Assembly: GCA_037445775.1 (NCBI GenBank) | Contig: JBBIJX010000018.1 | Coordinates: forward strand, 1-29,738 | Length of the DNA stretch: 29,738 bases | Direction of reading: 5' to 3' | Source of the DNA: JBBUX01 sp037445775 | GTDB lineage: Bacteria; Actinomycetota; Coriobacteriia; Anaerosomatales; PHET01 | Part shown: positions 1 to 5,454 of the stretch, in pieces | How positions within the stretch are numbered: the stretch's first letter is position 1 | How the letters are laid out: every line of letters begins with the position of its first letter | Notes under the pieces: model-generated | Seen by the model: only the letters and a program-made list of their open reading frames with translations | What the model was told of the DNA's origin: nothing | The model's database searches: none | Made by a program: the position numbers and the translations under genes

Positions 1-43
1 CTGCGCACATCACTGACGTGGCATGCACCGGGTAGTACGGTAG

Positions 44-103
44 GACGAACAAGCAGTTCGAGCTGCCTCGCTTCGCTCGCGGCTCATCTCAGACACGTTG
101 ATT
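44..103 (+). repeat. attC-like imperfect palindrome, left-most (weak)
   Basis: An AAC-ending box (GACGAAC, 44-50) and a GTT-starting box (GTTGATT, 97-103) flank arms that pair partly (GAGCTGC against GCGGCTC) around the central 14-mer CTCGCTTCGCTCGC (67-80). The layout resembles an integron attC site lying before the first TA module. The right box does not fit GTTRRRY and the two boxes match poorly, so this is the weakest of the four candidates. The 14-mer recurs exactly at 1927-1940 and with one mismatch at 732-745. Confidence 0.22.
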
Positions 104-137
104 CATTCTGTTTCCCTCGGATGTCGGCTTGCGCGGG

Positions 138-143
138 TACAAT
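138..143 (+). promoter_or_regulatory. Possible -10 element for the relB/parE-like module
   Basis: TACAAT matches a vegetative -10 box about 40 bases before the antitoxin start. No good -35 is seen at 16-18 bases, so the call rests on the -10 alone. Confidence 0.3.
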
Positions 144-184
144 CGGGGTGCGCCACGTTCCCCGGTTTTCGTGAGGTGGTCATC

Positions 185-415
185 ATGACGGTTGACGAGA
201 TCATGAGAGAGGCGATGGCCCTCGATGTCGAGACGCGCGCTGCTATCGCGCACGAGTTGCTCAGCAGCCTCGAGTCGCTCTCGGAAGCGGAGGTCGAGCG
301 TCTCTGGATCGATGAGGCCAAGCGCCGTAGCGCCGAAGTGAAGGCCGGGCTGGCCGCAACCATCCCGGCGCGCGAATCGTTGGAGAAGGCTCGCGCTAAC
401 CGGCAGGCCTCGTGA
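185..415 (+). CDS. RelB-like addiction-module antitoxin (PF09720-type)
   Basis: A 76-residue antitoxin of the 'putative addiction module component' family, expected to bind and neutralise the ParE/RelE-like toxin encoded next and to repress the operon. The N-terminus MTVDEIMREAMALDVETRA and the SSLESLSEAEVERLW segment are typical of the family, followed by a charged helical C-terminus. The start at 185 is chosen because GAGGTG (173-178) lies at good spacing upstream; the frame stays open to 98 but that extension is unrelated to the family. The stop overlaps the GTG start of the toxin by four bases (GTGA), indicating translational coupling. The same leader layout (GAGGTG, six bases, start codon) precedes the DUF433 gene and the fragment at 3850. 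Family identity is good; function is inferred. Confidence 0.85.
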   Translation: MTVDEIMREAMALDVETRAAIAHELLSSLESLSEAEVERLWIDEAKRRSAEVKAGLAATIPARESLEKARANRQAS

Positions 416-717
416 ACCTGGACATCCACGAGGACGCCGACCGCGAACTCAACGACGCCGCAGACTACTACGATGCGGAGAGCCCCGGCCTCGGCACAGT
501 GTTTCTTGATGAGCTCGAGGACGGCTACGACAGGATCCTCGACAACCCCAACGCCGCGCCTGAGATCGACCCCGGCATCCGGAAGCTCGTCCTCGCGAAG
601 TTCCCCTACAACCTGATCTACGAGGTTGGCGACGACACCGCGCTGATTCTCGCGGTAGCGCACCAGCGGCGTAGACCTCACTACTGGCGTGACCGTCGAC
701 GGGCTGGCGCAACCTGA
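412..717 (+). CDS. ParE/RelE-family toxin (plasmid stabilisation type)
   Basis: A 101-residue type II toxin of the ParE/RelE superfamily. Visible features are the N-terminal helical pair (DADRELNDAADYYDAESPGL), the central FPYNLIYEV strand and the C-terminal AVAHQRRRPHYWRDR signature common to this family. Members either cut ribosome-bound mRNA or inhibit gyrase; which applies cannot be told from sequence. It starts at a GTG overlapping the antitoxin stop. The reading frame runs a few codons past the usual WRDR end (RRAGAT), and its stop codon lies inside the candidate attC site at 707-768, as is common for cassette genes. Confidence 0.85.
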   Translation: MNLDIHEDADRELNDAADYYDAESPGLGTVFLDELEDGYDRILDNPNAAPEIDPGIRKLVLAKFPYNLIYEVGDDTALILAVAHQRRRPHYWRDRRRAGAT

Positions 718-768
718 CAAGCAACACCTGACTCGCTGCGCTCGCAGGTTATGCCACACACGTTAAGC
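707..768 (+). repeat. attC-like site after the ParE/RelE toxin gene
   Basis: The layout is that of an integron cassette recombination site. An R''-like box GCGCAAC (707-713) is followed by a six-base spacer, an arm AGCAACACCTG (720-730), a central ACTCGCTGCGCTCG, an arm CAGGTTATGCC (745-755, pairing at 8 of 11 positions), a six-base spacer, and an R' box GTTAAGC (762-768) that fits GTTRRRY. The two boxes are complementary at 5 of 7 positions. The upstream stop codon lies within the site. No covariance-model search was possible. Confidence 0.4.
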
Positions 769-785
769 GGAATGGGGGACGCGAG

Positions 786-1226
786 ATGACGAGTTCAGCT
801 GTCAAAGCGGCAGGCCGGACACTGCTCTGGATCGGTGCATCGGCCTCCGCGGGCGCATGCCTCGTCGCCCTCACGGAGGTTCTCGGGTCCATCATCTTCG
901 CCTGGCTCAGTCCATTCTCGGGCTACGGGGACTCTCCAAGCCCGGCAATCAGCATGGAGACCTTTGATGTGGTCGCACCGCTACTCACGGGGTTCCTTGC
1001 ATCCATGACGCTTCTAGGAGTGTGCTTGCTGGCGCGGCTACCGCTGCACCGCGTCTTCGTTGCCATGGCTATCGGGTTCGGCTCCATCCTCGCGTGGACC
1101 ACCGCTATCTCTGGCGCTGAGACGGCGGTGCTGACGGGTGCGCTCGGCATCATGGCAGGGTGTGCGGTAGTCGGAGGGGTTAGACGACTGACGATGCACT
1201 CCGCCCGGCCCTCGGCATCCGCCTGA
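786..1226 (+). CDS. Small hydrophobic membrane protein of unknown function
   Basis: A 146-residue protein I do not recognise. It appears to have four membrane-spanning segments: residues about 10-40 (interrupted by a Gly/Ser/Pro-rich loop, SPFSGYGDSPSP), 62-84, 89-108 and 112-130, ending in a short basic, Ser-rich tail. GGGGGA ending nine bases or fewer upstream serves as ribosome binding site. It lies alone between TA modules, starting 18 bases after the candidate attC box at 762-768, as expected for a cassette-borne orphan gene. No catalytic or binding motif is evident. It could be an exotic immunity or stress protein, but nothing in the sequence shows this. Confidence 0.6.
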   Translation: MTSSAVKAAGRTLLWIGASASAGACLVALTEVLGSIIFAWLSPFSGYGDSPSPAISMETFDVVAPLLTGFLASMTLLGVCLLARLPLHRVFVAMAIGFGSILAWTTAISGAETAVLTGALGIMAGCAVVGGVRRLTMHSARPSASA

Positions 1227-1270
1227 CACGCGCATCGAGCTGGCGCTCAGAGGCGCGCCCCGCTTCGCGG

Positions 1271-1276
1271 TATCCT
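1271..1276 (+). promoter_or_regulatory. Possible -10 element for the DUF433/DUF5615 module
   Basis: TATCCT lies 38 bases before the CTG start favoured for the antitoxin. The following bases (GTTTCCTCTGGATGTC, 1277-1292) closely resemble 109-125 in the leader of the first TA module. No convincing -35 is seen. Confidence 0.25.
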
Positions 1277-1308
1277 GTTTCCTCTGGATGTCTATGGAGG
1301 TGATCATC

Positions 1309-1545
1309 CTGGCCGCGCAACGCATAGTCTCAGAGCCCGGCGTCATGATGGGCAAACCTGTGGTCGGGGGCACTCGGATCACGGTTGAGACTATTCTTGA
1401 GGAACTGGGTGCCGGTGAGCCGATTGAGCAGCTGCTTGAGACCCATCCGCGACTCACTCGCGACGGCGTTCTTGCCGCGGTTCGCTTCGGTGCGGAGGCC
1501 CTGCGCGCGGATGTGGCTTACCCTACGCCCAAGTCGGTCGCGTGA
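1309..1545 (+). CDS. DUF433 antitoxin, probable CTG start
   Basis: A 78-residue DUF433 protein (Rv/VapB45-like antitoxin group) with the family core RIVSEPGVMMGKPVVGGTRI, then ILEELGAGEPIEQLLETHP and a short helical end. DUF433 genes commonly precede DUF5615 PIN-like toxins, as here. In-frame ATG codons exist at 1288 and 1294, but GGAGGTGATC (1296-1305), an excellent Shine-Dalgarno, lies inside that reading. The first good start eight bases beyond GAGG is CTG 1309, giving MAAQRIVSEPG, the usual N-terminal length. The first TA module has the same layout with ATG in that place. The stop overlaps the toxin start by four bases. Confidence 0.75.
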   Translation: MAAQRIVSEPGVMMGKPVVGGTRITVETILEELGAGEPIEQLLETHPRLTRDGVLAAVRFGAEALRADVAYPTPKSVA

Positions 1546-1895
1546 GGTTCGTCGCTGACGAAGGGGTTGAGGCGCGAATCGTCGAGCGTCTGAGGTTCGA
1601 GGGCCACGACGTCGACTACGTAGCGGAACTTGCCCCCGGGATCACAGATGACGAGGTCCTCGATCTCTCCAATGCAGGACAGCGCGTCCTCATCACCGTC
1701 GACAAGGACTTCGGTGAGTTGGTCTTCCGCCTTCGTCGGTTAGCCGCTGGCGTGTTGCTCCTTCGCTAACCCGGGCTGTCATCGGATGACAAAGCCGACC
1801 TTGTCGTCGGAGCGGTTAGGGATCACGGAGTTCGGATGCCCGGTGCGTTCGCGGTCATCTCGCCGAGTGTGACTAGGATTCGACCGCCGGTGTAG
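1542..1895 (+). pseudogene. DUF5615 PIN-like toxin gene interrupted by an in-frame stop
   Basis: The frame starts at GTG 1542 with MRFVADEGVEARIVERLRFEGHD, the DUF5615 N-terminus, and reads to TAA at 1767-1769 (75 residues). Reading on in the same frame gives a further uninterrupted 41 codons to TAG 1893-1895, with PGLSSDDKADLVVGAVRDHG and MPGAFAVISPSVTRIR. That is the expected C-terminal part of the family, so the intact gene would be about 117 codons. A single TTA-to-TAA change (Leu to stop) would explain it. The acidic residues of the PIN-like site in the N-terminal part (D5, E6 and the VDKDFGEL segment) are kept, but the shortened protein probably does not fold normally. Sequencing error is an alternative. 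Confidence 0.8.
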
Positions 1896-1941
1896 TCGAT
1901 GGCATCGAACAATGAGATCGAGCCGACTCGCTTCGCTCGCT

Positions 1942-2005
1942 GCACAACTGCCAAGCGTTTGGACTGAAGCCGCTCGTTCGCGGTTGAAGCGCATCGACGT
2001 TAGGC
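1942..2005 (+). repeat. attC-like site before hicBA (best candidate)
   Basis: R''-like GCACAAC (1942-1948) and R' GTTAGGC (1999-2005, fits GTTRRRY) are complementary at 5 of 7 positions, and each is followed or preceded by a six-base spacer. The inner arms start GCGTTT (1955) and end TTGAAGCGC (1984-1992), and the centre is a CCGC/GCGG hairpin with a TCGTTC loop (1970-1983). The left arm carries extra unpaired bases, as in real attC sites, where extrahelical bases give polarity. Orientation agrees with the candidate at 707-768 and with the + strand genes. Confidence 0.45.
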
Positions 2006-2021
2006 ATCCACTTGGTCGCCA

Positions 2022-2030
2022 TGCTAGATT
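2022..2030 (+). promoter_or_regulatory. Extended -10 promoter element for hicBA
   Basis: TGC followed by TAGATT (2025-2030) forms an extended -10 motif 20 bases before the hicB start. TTAGGC (2000-2005) is a poor -35 at 19-base spacing and overlaps the attC-like R' box. CTAGACTGG, nearly the same -10 region, precedes the damaged vapB-like gene at 2503. Confidence 0.35.
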
Positions 2031-2049
2031 GGGTGACGGAGGTCATGTG

Positions 2050-2271
2050 ATGAAGCTGGAGTTCACCGCAGTATTCGAGCAGGTCCCTGAGGGCTACATC
2101 GGCTACGTCGAGGAGCTGCCCGGCGCGAACACCCAGGGCGACACGCTCGATGAGGCGCGCGCCAACCTGAGCGAAGCCGTCGAACTCGTTCTCGAGGCCA
2201 ACCGCACAATGGCGGAGGAGCGTATCGGAACACGGAAGGTGATCCGCGAGCCCCTCCGCGTCAGCGCGTGA
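2050..2271 (+). CDS. hicB: HicB-family antitoxin
   Basis: A 73-residue HicB protein. Its core FTAVFEQVPEGYIGYVEELPGANTQG, then TLDEARANLSEAVELVLEAN, is the partially degraded RNase H-like fold of the family that binds and blocks HicA. The start at 2050 is used because GGAGG (2038-2042) lies seven bases upstream; an open extension to 1912 runs through the attC-like region and is not homologous. No separate DNA-binding domain is visible after the HicB core, so it belongs to the short type. Antitoxin precedes toxin here, the reverse of the commonest hicAB order, and the stop codon overlaps the hicA GTG start (GTGA). Confidence 0.85.
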   Translation: MKLEFTAVFEQVPEGYIGYVEELPGANTQGDTLDEARANLSEAVELVLEANRTMAEERIGTRKVIREPLRVSA

Positions 2272-2453
2272 AGCGAACTGACCTCATCCGCCATCTCCGC
2301 TCCCAAGGATGCGAGTTGCTGCGCGAAGGCAGCAACCACTCCGTGTTCGTGAACCGCGCGGTGGGGAAGGCCACGGCGATCCCACGAGATCGTGAGATCA
2401 ACGACCTCATGGCGCGCAAGATCTGCCGTGACCTCGAGATCGTCGAGCCATGA
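2268..2453 (+). CDS. hicA: HicA-family mRNA interferase toxin
   Basis: A 61-residue HicA toxin with a dsRNA-binding-like fold, which cuts mRNA independently of the ribosome. MKRTDLIRHLRSQGCELLREG and SNHSVFVN carry the conserved Gly-Ser-x-His block with the catalytic histidine (H24), followed by AIPRDREINDLMARKICRDL. It starts at GTG 2268, overlapping hicB. The frame looks complete, so this module appears intact. Confidence 0.87.
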   Translation: MKRTDLIRHLRSQGCELLREGSNHSVFVNRAVGKATAIPRDREINDLMARKICRDLEIVEP

Positions 2454-2506
2454 CGCGCGATGCCTGACAAGCGCTTCTTGGAGGACGTGCAGGAGTCGTC
2501 GGCTAG

Positions 2507-2695
2507 ACTGGAAGTAGGTGGCGCGCAGCTGCCCGCCAAGGCATCTCTCTCGCGGAGCTGTTGCGCCGCTCGCTGCGCGCGGTACTGCCTTCGCCTGCGG
2601 CCAAGCCATGGATGGACTTCGCCGGAATCGTGGATTCGGGCGATCCGGACTCGAGCCTCAAGATCGACGGCGTGGTGTATGGCCACAAGGGCTGA
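2507..2695 (+). pseudogene. VapB-like antitoxin lacking its start and N-terminus
   Basis: This frame, too broken to score as a normal gene, reads GISLAELLRRSLRAVLPSP then PWMDFAGIVDSGDPDSS and ends VVYGHKG at TGA 2693-2695. That is the C-terminal, toxin-binding part of an antitoxin usually found before PIN toxins. The frame is closed by TAG at 2504-2506 and has no ATG or GTG before the homologous part, so the start codon and roughly 20 residues of the DNA-binding arm are missing. A -10-like TAGACT (2504-2509) and AGGTGG (2515-2520) remain just upstream, as if a short deletion removed the start. A TTG inside the frame might allow a stub. Confidence 0.6.
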
Positions 2696-3035
2696 AGCCT
2701 ACGTCGACACCTCGGCGCTCATTGCATTCGCCGACGCTGCGGACACGCACCACGAATTGTTCACGCGTTTGTTCGCGAACCCGCCGTCGCTCGTCACGTC
2801 CACTCTCGTAGTCTCTGAGGGGCACGGCTGGTTTCTGCGCCGCTACGGCCGCCCGCTCGCTACGCGGTTCCTCGACATGCTGGAGGGTATGGCGAGGCGA
2901 TTCTCAGAACAGGAGCTGACCCTTGCGGACGCCGTCGGTCTGCACCTGATGGGTGTCCAAGGCGTCCGCACCTGCTGGTCGACCGACTTCCATCTCGGCC
3001 TCACCGGCGTCCCGCTCGCGGTCAACTCTGGCTGA
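2679..3035 (+). CDS. PIN-domain ribonuclease toxin (VapC-like)
   Basis: A 118-residue PIN-domain protein, a metal-dependent RNase of the VapC type. The acidic site is visible: D10 in YVDTSALIAF, the glutamate in VVSEGHGWF, the aspartate in LTLADAVGLH and the final TDFHLGLTG. The start ATG 2679 overlaps the end of the antitoxin frame by 17 bases; a longer open frame to 2460 reads through the damaged antitoxin in the wrong frame and is rejected. The toxin seems whole while its antitoxin has lost its N-terminus, so either the remaining antitoxin part suffices or the toxin is poorly expressed. Confidence 0.82.
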   Translation: MATRAEAYVDTSALIAFADAADTHHELFTRLFANPPSLVTSTLVVSEGHGWFLRRYGRPLATRFLDMLEGMARRFSEQELTLADAVGLHLMGVQGVRTCWSTDFHLGLTGVPLAVNSG

Positions 3036-3051
3036 GATACCTGCGGGGTCG

Positions 3052-3160
3052 TTCCAACCAGCTCCGCATCGACCGTGACAGGGCGAGGCCCCGCGAGCTA
3101 CGCTCGACGAGCCGAGGCAAGTGCGGCCTCGCCTTGCAGCTCATCCGCACCACGTTCGAC
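3052..3160 (+). repeat. Long imperfect palindrome, attC-like, before mazEF
   Basis: A perfect nine-base inverted repeat, GGCGAGGCC (3082-3090) and GGCCTCGCC (3125-3133), encloses a 34-base loop. Weaker pairing extends outwards to TTCCAAC (3052-3058) and GTTCGAC (3154-3160), complementary at 5 of 7 positions. The AAC/GTT ends, inverted arms and position after a TA module fit a long attC site, but the right box is not GTTRRRY. It could instead be a transcription terminator for the modules upstream. Confidence 0.35.
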
Positions 3161-3189
3161 GCACAGAGATCTCAATGCGCAACGCAGCA

Positions 3190-3218
3190 TTGCACCGTAT
3201 CCGCAAGGGGGTTATACT
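3190..3218 (+). promoter_or_regulatory. Sigma-70-type promoter of mazEF, apparently leaderless
   Basis: TTGCAC (3190-3195) and TATACT (3213-3218) are separated by 17 bases, close to consensus. Transcription would start about seven bases after the -10, at the ATG 3225 of the antitoxin, giving a leaderless or nearly leaderless mRNA. This is the best promoter match in the window. Confidence 0.65.
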
Positions 3219-3224
3219 CGAGGT

Positions 3225-3461
3225 ATGAAGACGGCAATCTCGATACCTGATGATGTGTTCACGGAAGCGGAAGCGCTGGCTCGCGAGCTCAAGCAGTCCC
3301 GCAGCCAGCTCTACAGCCGTGCGGTGAAGGAGTATGTCGCGCGGCATTCCTCGGACAGCATCACCGCCGCACTCAATGATCTCTACGATGGCACGCCGGA
3401 CGCGGACGACGAGTTCGCGACTGAGGCCGCGCGGCTGACTCTCGAGCAGACGGAATGGTGA
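3225..3461 (+). CDS. MazE-like ribbon-helix-helix antitoxin
   Basis: A 78-residue antitoxin. MKTAISIPDDVFTEAEALA and QSRSQLYSRAVKEYVAR form a ribbon-helix-helix DNA-binding domain (residues 1-45). The acidic C-terminal part (LNDLYDGTPDADDEFATEA) would wrap around the MazF toxin. ATG 3225 is chosen because it lies directly after a strong promoter and begins the RHH fold; the frame is open to 3075 but the extension covers the palindrome. Its end overlaps the toxin start by seven bases. It probably represses its own promoter, which surrounds the start codon. Confidence 0.85.
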   Translation: MKTAISIPDDVFTEAEALARELKQSRSQLYSRAVKEYVARHSSDSITAALNDLYDGTPDADDEFATEAARLTLEQTEW

Positions 3462-3799
3462 TCTCGCAAGGCGAGATCTGGTGGGCGGACCTTCGCCAGC
3501 CTGTGGGGTCGGAGCCGCGATACCGGCGCCCCGTCGTCGTGGTCCAGAGTGGTTCGTTCAACCGCAGCCGCATCGCCACCGTGATCTGCGTCCCGCTGAC
3601 CACCAACCTGCGTCGCGGTGATTCGCCCGGCAACGTGCTGCTGACCTCCGACGTCACGGGACTCCCCAAGGATTCCGTCGCCAACGTCTCGGCGCCCATC
3701 ACTGTCGATCGGAGCCTGCTCACAGACCGGGTCTCCATGTTGCCGGAGAGCAAGTTGGAACTCATCCTCTATGGCTTCGACATCGTGCTCGGCCGCTGA
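3455..3799 (+). CDS. mazF: MazF/PemK-family endoribonuclease toxin
   Basis: A 114-residue PemK/MazF-like toxin that cuts single-stranded RNA at short recognition sequences. The family blocks are all present: GEIWWADL near the N-terminus, the RRPVVVVQSGSFN strand with the conserved arginine, VICVPLTTNL and LPKDSVANVSAPITVDRSLL. Length is normal, with no frame damage. It follows its antitoxin with a seven-base overlap and appears to be the most complete TA pair here. Cleavage specificity cannot be told from sequence. Confidence 0.92.
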   Translation: MVISQGEIWWADLRQPVGSEPRYRRPVVVVQSGSFNRSRIATVICVPLTTNLRRGDSPGNVLLTSDVTGLPKDSVANVSAPITVDRSLLTDRVSMLPESKLELILYGFDIVLGR

Positions 3800-3849
3800 G
3801 CCTGGCATCGAACGAAGAAGTCGAGTGGACGGAGTGAGAGGTGACAGCT

Positions 3850-3960
3850 GTGACCATCGATGAACTCAAGCGCGAAGCGTTCAGCCTCGATCCATCGAGC
3901 CGCGCCAGCTTGGCACAGCTCATCCTCAAAGCACTGCCCGACGACCCGAATCTCGCCTAG
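3850..3960 (+). pseudogene. RelB-like antitoxin fragment at the edge of the accessory block
   Basis: A 36-residue frame from GTG 3850 to TAG 3958-3960 reads VTIDELKREAFSLDPSSRA and ends LPDDPNLA. It is clearly related to the N-terminal half of the antitoxin at 185-415 (PF09720-type), which runs to 76 residues. The C-terminal toxin-binding part and any toxin gene are missing; the next bases are the leader of the carboxylase gene. GAGG (3838-3841) lies eight bases before the start, the same spacing as in the first TA module. It is best read as a remnant cut at the junction between accessory and core DNA. Confidence 0.6.
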
Positions 3961-3977
3961 GAAACGCAGGACTGCCC

Positions 3978-5435
3978 ATGAACACGCCGCATTGCATGAG
4001 TACTCAGCATCCCGACAACGCTTCAGTGCCGTTTTTCGCATCATCTGCGGTCCTAGCCGGGGAAGACGAGATCAGAGAGGCCTACTACGCCTTCTCTCAT
4101 CTCGGATGCGACGAGCAGATGTGGGATGTCGAAGGCAAGGAGATCGACACCTACGTCGTCAAGAAGCTGCTCACATACTACCCTGAGTACTTCCGCGAGC
4201 ATGTACTCGGTGAGGACCTGCGCATCACCCTGCGAGTCCCGAATCCGACCGTGGAGAGAGCCGAGGCGAAGATACTTCTCGAGACGCTCGAGAGCATCCC
4301 GCGCTCGTACGACGCCGCCCGCTTGTTCTATGAGCGCGACGTCCCGCCCATCTTTGAGGTCATCCTCCCCATGACGACCTCTGCACGCTGCATCGACCGC
4401 ATCTACCGCTACTACGCCGATCACATCATCGGCCGCCAGAACGTGCGCTTCCGCGACGGTGACATCACCATCGCCCAGTGGATCGGCGAATTTGCCCCGT
4501 CTCGCATCCAGGTCATTCCGTTGTTTGAGGACGTGCCGAACATGCTGAGCGCGGCCGACACCGTTGAGGAGTACCTCTCGGACAAGGACGTGGAGGACCA
4601 GCGCGTCTTCCTCGCACGCTCGGACACAGCGATGAACTTCGGATTCGTCTCGGCGGCTCTCGCCAACAAGATCGCGCTTATGAACCTCGATGACCTCTCG
4701 CGACGCATCGGCGTGCGGATTCATCCCATCCTCGGCATGGGGTCCGCGCCGTTCCGCGGGGGCCTGTCGCCCCGCACCGCAGACCGAGTCGGTCGCGAGT
4801 ACCCGAGCGTCGTCACGTTCAGCATCCAGTCGGCGTTCAAGTTCGACCACCCGGTCGATGAGGTGCGATGCGCATGTGAACACCTGAAGGCCCGCGTCAT
4901 CGGTCCGGCCGCGCCCATCGATGTGGAGCGCGCTCTTTCCGTCATCGAGCGCTACAGCGAGGCTTACCGGCGCAACATCACCGAGCTGGCGCCGCATATC
5001 AATCGGATGGCCAAGTACGTCCCGGCACGCCGGGCGCGCAAGTTGCATGTAGGCCTATTCGGGTACGCGCGCGAGCTCGATGGGGTGACCCTGCCCCGAG
5101 CGATCTCGTTCACGTGCTCCCTCTATTCGCTGGGCCTGCCGCCTGAGCTTATAGGATTCGACGCGCTCAGCGATGACGATCTCAGCTTCGTCCTCGACGT
5201 CTATCCCTCGTTCCGCGCGAAGATCGAAGATGCCCTGCCGTTCGCCGATTTCGAAGGGCCATTGATGACGGACTCGTTGCGCAAGGCGCTGAGCAGGTTC
5301 GAGCTCCAATCCCACACCAACGAGGAACACCTGTCAGTCGTACGGAGAATCCGTGATGACCTCTCACGCGGGAACCCGCAGCAGATGGGCGACCACATAC
5401 TCTCGGCGGCGCTGATGAGACGATTCCTAGGCTAG
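3978..5435 (+). CDS. ppcA: Phosphoenolpyruvate carboxylase, archaeal type (PpcA)
   Basis: A 485-residue enzyme of the archaeal-type PEP carboxylase family (PEPCase type 2, about half the length of the classical bacterial enzyme). It adds bicarbonate to phosphoenolpyruvate to make oxaloacetate, feeding aspartate and the TCA intermediates. Seen motifs are MSTQHPDNASVPFF near the start, EVILPMTTSARCIDRIYRYY, FLARSDTAMNFGFVSAALAN, GMGSAPFRGGLSP and TFSIQSAFKFDHP. The start at 3978 has GCAGGAC as ribosome binding site; ATG 3996 is an alternative. It lies 17 bases after the antitoxin remnant and converges on nikM with a 19-base gap. The family is frequent in archaea and patchy in bacteria, so lateral transfer is likely at some depth. 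Identification is confident. Confidence 0.93.
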   Translation: MNTPHCMSTQHPDNASVPFFASSAVLAGEDEIREAYYAFSHLGCDEQMWDVEGKEIDTYVVKKLLTYYPEYFREHVLGEDLRITLRVPNPTVERAEAKILLETLESIPRSYDAARLFYERDVPPIFEVILPMTTSARCIDRIYRYYADHIIGRQNVRFRDGDITIAQWIGEFAPSRIQVIPLFEDVPNMLSAADTVEEYLSDKDVEDQRVFLARSDTAMNFGFVSAALANKIALMNLDDLSRRIGVRIHPILGMGSAPFRGGLSPRTADRVGREYPSVVTFSIQSAFKFDHPVDEVRCACEHLKARVIGPAAPIDVERALSVIERYSEAYRRNITELAPHINRMAKYVPARRARKLHVGLFGYARELDGVTLPRAISFTCSLYSLGLPPELIGFDALSDDDLSFVLDVYPSFRAKIEDALPFADFEGPLMTDSLRKALSRFELQSHTNEEHLSVVRRIRDDLSRGNPQQMGDHILSAALMRRFLG

Positions 5436-5446
5436 ACGCCGCGTCT
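5434..5446. terminator. Small hairpin between convergent ppcA and nikM
   Basis: AGACG, CCG, CGTCT (5434-5446) makes a five-base stem that overlaps the ppcA stop codon, in a 19-base gap between convergent genes. There is no U-tract on either strand, so a terminator role is weakly supported. Confidence 0.2.
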
Positions 5447-5454
5447 GCTCCGCC

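Noticed and set aside
1227..1287. Palindromic CCGCTTCGCGG before the DUF433 gene as another attC site
   Set aside because: No AAC or GTT end boxes are present; only a short hairpin remains.
1770..1830. Hairpin and TAAC/GTTAG boxes after the DUF5615 stop, first read as an attC site or terminator
   Set aside because: The segment translates in frame as the missing C-terminal part of the DUF5615 protein, so it is coding-derived; the boxes are chance.
2460..2678. N-terminal extension of the PIN toxin frame
   Set aside because: The PIN fold begins at 2679. The upstream part reads through the antitoxin region in the wrong frame and has a Cys/Arg-rich, unnatural composition.
1..3960. CRISPR array or insertion sequence in the accessory block
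   Set aside because: Repeats are not regularly spaced, differ in length and flank TA genes; no transposase or terminal inverted repeats were found.
4053..5048. Long open frame on the minus strand (331 codons) opposite ppcA
   Set aside because: It mirrors the codon pattern of ppcA, whose motifs are clear. The predicted protein is Arg/Asp/Val-rich with no domain, typical of antisense frames in high-GC DNA.
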